Below, piece by piece: positions 1 to 9,732 of a stretch of DNA of 64,000 nt; position 1 is the first letter of the stretch, and each line of letters begins with the position of its first letter. Source of the stretch: Balanoglossus misakiensis (lineage: Eukaryota > Hemichordata); NCBI GenBank assembly GCA_040954595.2, contig CM082595.2, positions 6,200,001-6,264,000 of the forward strand. The letters are read 5' to 3'. A model generated the notes under the pieces. That model was not told where the DNA came from, did not search any database, and saw only the letters and a program-made list of their open reading frames with translations. The position numbers and the translations under genes are program-made.

Positions 1-32
1 AACCATGGAGTTAGGCTCCTACCTCCATGGTT
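1..32. repeat. Short palindrome at window edge
   Basis: The first 32 bases start with AACCATGGAG and end with its exact reverse complement CTCCATGGTT around a 12-base centre. This may be the end of a repeat that lies outside the window. No gene is visible between it and the methyltransferase exon ending at 405. Confidence 0.4.
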
Positions 33-404
33 GCACCTTATGGTACATGTCCTATTTATTGGGGATCTCAGCATTTGTAATCAACAGGTGGTCTGGAATG
101 GATCTGGAGGACTGGAAACATTTCTAATGTTGAGGGCATCAGTGAGTTTGTCTGAGTGTCATCTTTATGCCTAAGGTTCTCTTTTTTTGACCAAAAATCA
201 AAGGGGAAACCTTTATCATTCTGGGGGAACGTAGGACAAGTTTCGGCGACAGCTCATGACTGTGTCAGTGCTGGCTGTCGTGTACGTACGCCAGTTACGA
301 TGTACGCACAAGTTTCAGTGAGGTACATGTATGTAATGGCGTCAACATATTGCAAAACAGTTCAATGTCAACAAACATATGGTCTATGAACAAACTGTAC
401 TGAC

Positions 405-1127
405 CTGTGCCCTTCCAAGTCACACACGTACTGAACGATTGGCTTCCAATCAAACGCTCCCTTGTCATCGTTCAGCCATCGCTTGATAGCGTTCCTGTTG
501 TCCTCCACGTACTCGCAGCAGACGACTTCGCTGAAGCGAGTGCAGGCAGAGATGAGGTGGTGAACGCACGGCCCGCTGCCAATGTCAATCAGTCGGTCTC
601 CTGCCACGGCATCTGAAAACAACAACAATTGAATAGGCGTAAGCTAATGTAGCATGATTTGTGTCAGACTGGTTGACCTTGTATTCTCGGGTGTGTGCAC
701 CTTTACAAATCCAACCACGGGACCTCAGGCTGCCGTTGCCACGATTCTTTTTAATCTCGATAATCTCAGAGCGCAGACGTTTGCCTGCAAACAGACAACC
801 AGACTGCGTTAACCTTATTCATTAAAAAAAACGTAGAACACGAACTAAAATGTGGCCATAATGTGGCTTATATTATTCATACTGTTCCAAAGGACAATAC
901 ACACACAGTTGTGGCAAGGTCGAACCGACGTTGCAATGAGAGCACAAGCTTTCAACCAACCCACCTTGCGTGAAGATCTCATGTAAACTCTGCAACCAGA
1001 ATGGCAGAAGTCCCACCTCGTCTGGGTTGCCTTCTGGGCTGGAATAGTACTCTCTGAGGTACGCATTGGCGTCGAATTGATCGTGGTACTCGGTCCCACG
1101 TAAAGCAGGCGAGACACCGGTGTCCAT
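405..1127 (-). CDS. NNMT/PNMT-family methyltransferase, copy 1, 5' part (exons 1-2)
   Basis: Exon 1 is 1127-965 (ATG at 1127) and exon 2 is 612-405; the third exon would lie left of the window. Exon 1 encodes the family N-terminus with the LREYY motif. Exon 2 encodes the SAM-binding motif I, LIDIGSGP, after a clean CAAG|GT donor and a CAG acceptor. Exon 2 is 208 bp, the same size as in copy 2 at 2046-3485, and the two are nearly identical in protein sequence. The family (NNMT, PNMT, TEMT) transfers methyl from SAM to small amines in the cytosol; the substrate here cannot be told. No frameshift or stop is seen. It could be intact or lack its third exon; the window cannot decide. Confidence 0.85.
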
Positions 1128-1288
1128 CGTTAGCGTGGCAAACAAATAGTCTGACGGTGGTATACACGGTGTTGTCTGCACTACAATATAAGCGCACGGG
1201 GATCAACGGGTCACTGTATCATTACAATAAATGACCCTTTATTTCGCTTTTATTCAAGCCCCAGCTTGAGCGGCATATGCAGTCACAG

Positions 1289-1422
1289 CACTTTTTGCCT
1301 GCCAACTTTTGCCTCACCATACCGTGCAGCGCCGTGGCAGGCGTGTGGCAGACGATCACGCCGTGACACCAACGCTTCAGGATTTCGAACACTTGGAGTC
1401 TGACGTCATCGAGATACAAAAA
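1289..1422 (+). pseudogene. Decayed ZU5 exon of a PIDD-like gene
   Basis: After an AG acceptor (CACAG ending 1288) the strand reads HFLPANFCLT, matching YFLPADFFLDT at the start of exon 4 of the PIDD-like gene (14188). About 95 bases later, in another frame, it reads DFEHLESDVIEI against EFHYFESDVIEI (14299-14334), including 18 identical bases TCTGACGTCATCGAGATA. The distance between the two matching blocks is 114 bp in the intact gene and 95 bp here, so a net 19-bp loss shifts the frame. Similarity stops after the second block. I read this as a dead copy of the first-ZU5 exon, lying upstream of the intact 3' exons at 4385-6852. Confidence 0.65.
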
Positions 1423-1463
1423 CCAGTTTCACATATTCAATGCTGCTCAAGTCGAATACACCC

Positions 1464-1939
1464 TTTTCATAAATCTAGCGCCCTCACGCAGTGACCAAGA
1501 GCTTGAACTCAAAGTTCGCTGAACACTGCGTCTCACGTGACTAGGCAAAAAGACGCGTCACGAAGATAGACGCAGATAAAGGCCGTCCGCCATTTTGTAA
1601 TGTGTTAGTTTTTTGACACTCCGGATGTGGGCTAATGCGCATGTCTGTTGTAAAACTTACGTACATTTGTGTCAGTAGTTGTATTGATTTTAGCTTCACT
1701 TCCATCATAAACTGTTGTTTTTTTTAAAATATGTATATTCGGGAAGAGTAAAAATGAATGTCAAGAAACGCGACAGATTGAATCTAGCCCGGAAGTTATA
1801 AAACGTTCATTTATTAGCCAATCAGATTCCACAATTCTAAATATGGCGGTTTGTGTTTACCTGCCTCTTTGGTGTTTGTCACCGAGGCAGGGTACCAGCC
1901 TACGCAAAGACCTGCGTGAGGGCGCTAGACTTATGAAAA
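1464..1939. mobile_element. MITE-like element with 28-bp terminal inverted repeats
   Basis: The left end (1464-1491) contains CTAGCGCCCTCACGCAG and the right end (1912-1939) is its reverse complement; over 28 bp the arms differ at one base. The 476-bp body has no convincing coding potential. A target-site duplication is not obvious. It lies between the decayed ZU5 exon and the second methyltransferase. Confidence 0.6.
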
Positions 1940-2040
1940 TTATGTAATATTATTTTTAGTTTATTGGCAATGAAAACAAGAAAATATTTTACTTTCAAGC
2001 GGGCCTAAGATAAACTAGAACTGTACTCATTCGTCCGTTG

Positions 2041-2046
2041 TTTATT
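2041..2046 (-). terminator. AATAAA signal overlapping the methyltransferase stop codon
   Basis: On the minus strand the stop codon and poly(A) hexamer read TGAATAAA: the last base of the TGA (2048-2046) is the first base of AATAAA (2046-2041). If used, the 3' UTR would be only a few tens of bases. Confidence 0.6.
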
Positions 2047-3485
2047 CACATCTTTTTAGCTGTTATTAAAACACCGAAGTCATACTCTACGAACTTGCAT
2101 TTGTTTAAGTTGGCCTCCTTGTTATGCTTACGACATTTCAAGTCTGTGAAACCGGCCTCTGTCACCGCCGATCTGACAAGCTTTTCATCGGCGCAGTACG
2201 TCGCGAACTTCTTTCCCCCGACGGTGTAAAATTTGCCCGGTTGGCATAACTGTACGAAGGTCCCGCCAGGTTTCAGGTACTTCGCAATGTTCTTGACGGC
2301 TTGCTTCCACTGGTCGTCAGTAAAACACGCCGCCTTCAACGTCAGAGAGGTCAGCAGGCAGTCGAACTGCGGGAAGCTGTGTGGTTCTATCGGGTCAGCC
2401 TTGTTTAAGTCACAAGGGATGATCTCCTTGATTACACTGCGAAGCCTCTTCTCACGAGCTTCAACATCACTGTAGAGTACATGAAAATACAGGCACTTGT
2501 CAGAACCACTTCTAAGTAGCACCAATACTAGACTCTCTCACAGCCCCTCTCGTCGTCCATGCAGGCTTATGGGCTGATTGCATGTGTGCCCAGCGAGAGG
2601 GTTAGCTACACAACACCAGACGGTGCTTCTCCCTTGCCAAACTTTTGAGGGAGCGTAGCGAACCGTGGGCTGTGAAAGAGTCTACACCAATACCTGTCTA
2701 TATACCAATTTGCCAATCACGAATGCCTGTGTTAATTATAGCCCTATTGACGAAGCGTTAGTTGTATGGCAGAGGGCTGGGCTATTGTTGGTGTATATGC
2801 ATGACTGTCTAGTCTAGCTCACCAATTTTCTAGGGTCTATGAACAAACTGACCTGTGCCCTTCCAATTCACACACGTACTGAACGAAAGGCCTCCAATCA
2901 TACGCTCCCTTGTCATCGTTCAGCCATCGCCTGATAGCGTTCCTGTTGTCCTCCACGTACTCGCAGCAGACAATTTCGCTGAAGCGAGTGCAGGCAGAGA
3001 TGAGGTAGTGAATGCACGGGCCGCTACCGATGTCAATCAGACGGTCTCCCGCCACGCCATCTGTCAAAGCAACAATTGACGTAAACTTATGTGGCATGCC
3101 AACCACAAGACGTGACGCTCCCATGATTCAGTACTTTCATACTGGATATTCTCCAAGCACAGACATGTTGCCTTCAAACAGACAACCAGTCTGGGCTAAC
3201 CAAATTCATTTCAAATACATACAACATGAACAAGAAATCTGGCTGTTGTGGCTTTTTATTAGTCACGCAGTTTTATACGTAAACGCTGTGGCGAATGTTG
3301 CAAAGGACAACCAACCTACCTTGCGTGAAGATCTCGTGCAAATTCTGCAACCAGAATGGCAGAAGTCCCACCTCGTCTGGGTTGCCTTCTGGGCTGGGAT
3401 AGTACTCTCTGAGGTACGCATCGGCGTCGAAATGATCGTGGTATTCGATCCCACGTAAACCAGGCGAGGCATCGGTGTTGTCCAT
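2046..3485 (-). CDS. NNMT/PNMT-family methyltransferase, copy 2, complete
   Basis: Three exons: 3485-3320, 3060-2853 and 2469-2046, joined in frame to 265 aa, the usual NNMT length. All junctions are GT-AG (CAAG|GTAGG, CACAG|GTCAG). Exon 2 holds motif I LIDIGSGP and the acidic CEYVEDN motif that follows it. Exon 3 holds the LTLKAA and KYLKPGGTF segments and the C-terminal YDFGVLIT. The 208-bp second exon matches copy 1 and the three-exon architecture known for vertebrate NNMT/PNMT. It is likely a cytosolic SAM-dependent N-methyltransferase of small amines, substrate unknown. The first ~150 bp upstream of both copies are similar, so the tandem duplication carried the promoter region. A TAGACTC-type element sits in intron 2. 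Confidence 0.92.
2520..2693 (+). mobile_element. TAGACTCTCTCACAGCCC MITE, copy 1
   Basis: The element (2529-2684) begins TAGACTCTCTCACAGCCC and ends with the near-exact inverted GGGCTGTGAAAGAGTCTA. It is bracketed by identical 9-bp direct repeats CACCAATAC (2520-2528 and 2685-2693). A 9-bp duplication is typical of Mutator-like elements. A second copy is at 25410-25552. It lies in intron 2 of the second methyltransferase. Confidence 0.8.
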
Positions 3486-4384
3486 CGTTAGCGTGGCACA
3501 CAAATACGCTGATGCCCGCCGCTGCACTATAAGCGGGTCACCGTAACCTCGTGTTCACCTTCGGTCACTCTGACCCTCGTTTGCACTATTCACTGACCTT
3601 ATTTACTGACAATCCAATTTCCATTTCTCTTTTATTCAAGCCCCAGACTGAGCCGCATGACAAATGATATACTTTAACCGATGGCAGTTCCAACATTTAA
3701 GTATGGTCTTAAATAGTTTCATATCAACATAAAATAGTTATAGATGACTACATTCCTCTTCAGAATAACCTCAGTGAATTTTGAAATGCGATTTATTTTT
3801 TGGAATAGTTAGCCCTGTCCAATGCTGGTGTTATGGCATTATTTCTCATTTAACAATGATGGTATATTGTATCAGCTAGCAGATTTCAATAGTTTGGAAC
3901 GCTAAGCTATCAAATCGTCATCGAATGACCAGCCTGTAGCCCGGCAGTATGGGGTGGGGGAAATTTATCACAGCATTTAGACAATTTACACAATGTAGCG
4001 TCCTCAGTGGTCCAAGTATTTATTGAATTCCTTCGTTTAACTGGCCTCTCTGTATATGCATAAACAAACACTAACCAGCTATCAGACTGAGGTCCTCATG
4101 TCTGGACAAGTATAGGCACTCGGAGCATTATGTGGGGTGGAGCAAGTCAGTCAACTTTGGACTAGGCAGCAAAATAACGCCCTCAGTTGTCAAGGAATCC
4201 TGTTACTCAACAGCTTGCGCCACATTACACCACGTTGTCTGGAAATACTGTAACGTTTGAATCTAGCCCATGGTGCACTCTCTGAATCATATACACCGAT
4301 AACCAAAACTTTTCACTGATCACTGATTCTTCTCTCAAAACCGAAAACACTCAGCAGATTCCATGTTTGCTTTTTCCCCTACAG

Positions 4385-6852
4385 GACGACGACGGTGTGA
4401 GCGCTGACGTCACAAGGACTGGGAAGTTCGTAGTGGTTTCTAAACCGAAAAGGGAACGGGCGAGGATTAACCGGAAAGGCAGCAAGATCTCGTTGGCGGG
4501 AAACTCAGACATTGCACTGGATATACCACCTGCAGCTGTGAAGACTAGTGAGCCCATTACTTTAGAGGTAAGATGCATAAAACTCGTATGTTATACATCA
4601 CCGTACATGCGCTAGGATGTCAATATTTCGAACGCTCTAAAGCACCATGTTTTGCGTTATTTTCATGATGTTATTTTCAACCTTCAACCTTTTATTTTCA
4701 ACCTTCAAATTATAGGTAATTAGGGTTTCGAGACCAGAAGAGTCTCAAAACCCTCTTGAAATCTTGCAGTCCTACACCCTGCCTCATTAAATATGCACAT
4801 ATCTATCTCCAGGCGAACCAATAGTGCTAGTAGTGTCTCGAAACCCGCCTGTTGCTGTTCGCAGCTATATTTGTTCATTACATTTTTGATACATTATTGA
4901 GAATCATTTCAATCTAGATTCACCAGGACCCAACTGCACCATCTTTCCGAGATGACACTGACGCCATGGAAGATCAGACGAGTTTTGGAGTCATGCTGCT
5001 CATTAAAGGACGAGCCAGTGAGTGCATCGACCTCACCAGGTCAGCTACGGTGACGCTGCCTATGCCAGCCAGTTGGACCACGCCCTCTGACGCCATCAAC
5101 GGCGAAGTCAGGATATTCAAATGCGAACGAGAAGACGAGTGGGAGGATATCACCGACGATACGACGTCGTGCATGGAATTGTATGACGACCACGTGTCGT
5201 TCAAGGTCAACGCATTGTCAAGGTAAGGTGGTGGTTGTGGGTGTCGATAGGGTTGTGTTGGTGTGGGTAGTGGTGGTGGTGATGATGATAGAGGTAAGGT
5301 GGTGGTGAGGAGGAAAATGAGGAGTAGCAGGAGAGGGGAGGTGGAGGGTGGTTTTCAGTGAGGTTGTGGTAGTGGTGGTGGTGATGGTGTCGGTAGGGTT
5401 GTGTTGGTGTGGGTAGTGGTGGTAACTATGATAAAGGTGTGGTGTGGTGGTTGTGGTGGTGAGGAGGATGAGGAGGAGTAGCAGGAGAGAGGGAGGAGGG
5501 TGGATTTCGGTGTAGTGGTAGTGGTGGTGGTGGTGGTTACTTGGAGATGTTCACGAGGAGTGTTGTCAAACCTTGGTCTCCGTATTTTGCAAGATGCGCA
5601 ACGGCGAGAATGACTTCATCGGACATTGAAGACACTGAGAAATTCATGAAGGATAAGATCAACTCTCTGAAGCGCGGTGAACACATCGTCAAGATTCTGC
5701 TGCTGCAGCACGAGAAGGATCCATGCACCCTCCTCTTTGACGTCGTCGAAGAGGTGGACCTCGAAAAGCGAATTGATTTCTGGTCCAGCAGTGGCTGGGT
5801 CAATGCCTCCTACAGCAAGGACACCGTGCTGGTCAACGGAGAGACCATCTCAGTGGAGCCGCATCCGCGTTTCGCCATGGTAACAAAGACGAAGAGCAAC
5901 AAGTTCTTCGCGAAGAGAGACAACCACTGGATCGGTGTTTTTGAATTCGTGAAACACGACGCTGAACCTTCGGAGCAGCAGCAGGCTGTGGGTTTGGTGG
6001 AGTTTTATCGCGAGGAGACAAGGGAGCTATTGGCCGAACTTCACTTCACTGTTCCGATCCCCGAGATGAACACATGTGAGGTGAGCATATGCAAATAATG
6101 ATGCAATTTTTAGTCACGAAATTTAACCCACCATTTTTATAACCTACTACATTTCCATGGTTATCTTGCAAGATTACTGTATTTGATTTTGTTGCGCTTT
6201 CCAGAACTTGCAAAACCCAGTCTTTGTTGAAGACGTGCTGCCATCTTCTCCCATACCTAACCACGGTAAGGAACGTTAGAGGGCATCAAATGACATTAAT
6301 GAGTGGAAATAATCATACAGCTAATGACGATGTGCAGATTTAAAAATATACGTGGTAGCGTCTTATATTCTGATCTTTGCTCAGATTTGTCCACCGAAGA
6401 CATGCATCTTGCATACAAGTATTTTGGAATGTGTTGAAGTAGACTCATTTTGAAAGGAGAGCCAAGATCTTTATATTCAATACCACGTCTTTAGAGAAGC
6501 GAGCGTTAAAATGCCTTACAGACTGACTTATAGTTAAATGTAACCTCTTTCAGATCAAGAAGACCTGTTTCGTTATGTTTCAAAGAGAATCTTATCCAGC
6601 CAGTGGAAGAGTCTTGCCCGTCAACTCAGCATCGCTGAGCCAGAGATCGACCGGATAGAGTTCAAAAATCCTCGCGATCTAACAGAGCAGATCTATCAGA
6701 TGCTCCTACTGTGGGAAAAGAAGTTCCGGCTGAGGGGGAGGGTTCTTCGTGAGCGACTGGCTGAGGCGCTCGTAGCTGAAGATCTTCCATCACTGGCGAG
6801 AGATGTCATGGAATTGAGGAGGCGAAAGTCTACTGTGTGCTCTGTTTGTTGA
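4385..6852 (+). CDS. PIDD-like ZU5-UPA-death-domain 3' exons (partial gene)
   Basis: Five exons in one frame: 4385-4567, 4918-5222, 5594-6080, 6205-6265 and 6554-6852 (TGA). They correspond one to one, with the same intron phases, to exons 5-9 of the gene at 9733-17064. In order they encode the end of a first ZU5 and start of a second ZU5 (LDIPPAAV), the rest of that ZU5, a UPA domain (LLQHEKDP, FFAKRDNHW) and a death domain (QWKSLARQL ... QIYQMLLLWEKKF). ZU5-UPA-death tails occur in PIDD, ankyrins and UNC5; death domains recruit signalling partners. No LRR exons are seen upstream in the window and the preceding ZU5 exon is decayed (1289-1422). Clean splice sites and open frames suggest the tail is still under selection, perhaps with another 5' end, but a truncated gene is possible. 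Confidence 0.8.
5241..5540 (+). repeat. G-rich intronic repeat, duplicated with ~146-bp period
   Basis: The intron between the second ZU5 exon and the UPA exon is almost entirely GGT/GTG/GAG runs. A block starting GTGTCGATAGGGTTGTGTTG at 5241 recurs at 5387 with one change. Many runs of three or more G on the plus strand give G-quadruplex potential. Confidence 0.7.
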
Positions 6853-9483
6853 TTTTGTGCAGTTGGGTTGTGTGAATGGAATGGGGAAAATGGGATGTGA
6901 TTTAGTTCTTGGTATATTCTGGAAGCTCGTTCTACAGAAGAGCCCGGTTGCTAGGAGAACATTCATTAGTTACATCGATATGTGGTAACCTTTTGGATAG
7001 AACTAAACTGTGATATCAACTAATATCTGAGAGAGGATTGTACATTGTACTTACCGACCTACAATTGACTGGAATTTTATCTGCATTGGTCGAAGTTGTT
7101 GATAGCATAGGAAGCTTTTGGAGGACAGGGGCACCTATCACACAGTCTTTTAAAGATCAAAGAAGACCTTTCATCAACCTCGTCCTAGATAGATAAGTCA
7201 TTGTGATAGCTCAATATGAACTATATAATATTGTTATACGCAATGAGAACATGTCACGGGACTAGGCTTTTTGATCTTTAGATTAACTACTGACAACATT
7301 TTGCTCCACTCCCCAGTACATAGTGAAATCCAGGTTACTCGGCAGTTATATCAACATGACCTGCATGTTGCGCACGTGCACAACCTGCATATATCTCATA
7401 TACAGTGTTGTTTGCGTTATTTGATGGTATCCGGAGGTAAATTCGTAGACAGTAGAGGCGAGATTGTGTATGCACTGGTCATAACCATAAATCGACGTGC
7501 AAATGCATGCCAAGTACTCTGTCCGTTATACAGGTTGAACATGACTGACTCGCCATATGGTGGGGACTTGTACTTGCTCTGTATGGTCGAGCATAGTCCA
7601 GGTTGTAGGTTTACCTGCACGTCGCCCGCGAGGATTTATATCAAACTTTTGCAGCACAATCGCTCCAATAATAAGACTGGCTTTTGTCCATCAAGAAAAT
7701 GCAAGCCATAATACCCGTCTCTTCAAACAAGGAACAAGGAAAAAGCAAGCAAAGGTACATGAGTATTTGAAGAATGTTTCCAAAGAAGTTGTCAACGACG
7801 TAAACGCTATGTAAACTGAGAGCTGACGTTATTGTCCAATTTGACTGGAGATTTGTTGCCATATTCGCGGTAACAAAGGAATTTGTGTCGATGTTTGTAC
7901 CCTGGTCCAGTTCCGCGGACAGCTGGGCATGCGTAAACAAAGTGCCAGCTTATCTCAAATAGGTACCATCGGTGCACGTCCTGGTTCGGACCGCAGAGCT
8001 ACTTGAGCCGAACACTCTGGTGGACGTGCGGGTTCGGTCTGGAAGCAGGTAAGAAGGACCTTTGGTTATTAGTGTTTAAATAGCCGGTCGACTCGCCGAG
8101 CGTTGCCCAGCGCGAGTTTGTTGTTGCGGTTTATCTGCAGTGAAGGACAAGTTATAGAGCAACTTTCGGAAATATCTGAGCTTCTTCTGGGAGCTCTTTA
8201 AACCCACTATACTTAGGGCGTACACGTGCAATTGCTGCAGCAACGCTATTCGTGGGTGCTGTGACGACTATTTAACTGCTAAAACAATGTCCGTTCGCAT
8301 CGTTACTTAAAATTCATTTGATCATCCTCTGTAGGCCTGCAAAACAAGATAACGCTGCGTGTTTATCGTGATATGTAGTGTGTCATATTTTAATCTCGCG
8401 CTGCTGGGTTCCTCCGACACAAATTACGTTATGGTGTACGACCGGATCTCTGCTTGTTAGGACATCCGTCTATGCTCTGGCCGTGTATACCGTTTATGTC
8501 GGTCTCCATGTCTGTCATTGCGCCAATAAAACGGCAACTTTTCAACAGTTGGCAAACAGAACGATTTTTAAGTTGTTTAGTGACCGAAGACACGAAATGT
8601 ACACGTAGACGTACAGTGTAACATTGACTCACCAAATGAGAAACTGGTAAAAACATGTGCTGTTTGAAATTGTCTCGACAAGGAAACAATAATTAAAATG
8701 CGTTGTTTTATTAGTGCGAATTGCATGTAGTCTCCTCATTAAGCAATATCGAGATATCTTTGCAATCTTGTTCGCTCTTTGATATGCTGCTATAAGTCAA
8801 CCTATTTATCCTCTGTCTCGCCACACCTCGTTCAGTTGTTCAGCGATATTGCAAGCTGGTAATCTCCATACTCAATCGCCAATTGGATTTCTGCAGCGAA
8901 GATAACCACGTCGATGGGTAATGAGGTAGTGTAGTTACCGTACAACGTGAGATACCACCCGAGGTAAAGTTATTGATTTATTGTATGTTGCTTTTACGAG
9001 TTGCTCCGTTCGCTGAAAAAAACACAGTGTGCTGTGAATTGAATTTCTGATCAGAGAAATGATTACATGCAAGGGAAAGTGATCATATTTGCGACAAGCT
9101 GAGGCTTGAGAGATCCTGCAAGGTTTCGTGGGAGGATTATTCCCAGACCCCTAATGTATCCAAACCACACAGGCAATTAGAGTTAACTTTATATCCCGGA
9201 GCAAAGGTCAACTGACAAACAAGTCTGACTATTGACTTAACTATAGATTGTAGCGACATATGTGACGGAAATGTAACAGAACTCAACGTACCCAGATACC
9301 CTAAAACTTGCCCCTTTGTTCTCTTGAATTTAAAAATCGATATCACACAGGCAGTGGCGTTGTGACAAATTTAATTGTATCAATGGAGATGACAAATTAG
9401 TCACACACACCCTTTCGCCTGCATCAAAGCAACTGCTAATTTATTTGGGGTTAAAATAAATACATAAAAATGCATGTAAATAA
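6853..9483. other. Intergenic, no supported coding gene
   Basis: Only short frames without recognisable similarity occur. A possible 5' non-coding exon of the PIDD-like gene could end near 8048, where AAGCAG|GTAAG looks like a donor; the first coding exon of that gene has an acceptor (CCACAG) at 9716. This link is a guess. Confidence 0.35.
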
Positions 9484-9497
9484 ACACACACACACAT

Positions 9498-9528
<31 letters not shown>

Positions 9529-9628
9529 TACATACATACATACATACATACATACATACATACATACATACATACATACATACATACATACATACATACA
9601 TACATACATACATACATACATACATACA

Positions 9629-9660
<32 letters not shown>

Positions 9661-9677
9661 CATACATATACATACAT
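9484..9677. repeat. (CA)n and (CATA)n microsatellite
   Basis: About 45 bp of CA dinucleotides run into about 145 bp of CATA tetranucleotides, ending 55 bp before the start codon at 9733 and just before the 3' splice site at 9716. All reading frames through it are repeat artefacts. Confidence 0.95.
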
Positions 9678-9732
9678 TGTCTAAATGTCGACTTAATATG
9701 AGATATCTTACCACAGGAATAAATACACAAGC

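Noticed and set aside
7271-7711. 146-codon plus-strand frame between the two PIDD-like loci
   Set aside because: No recognisable domain and no matching splice sites; likely chance in intergenic sequence.
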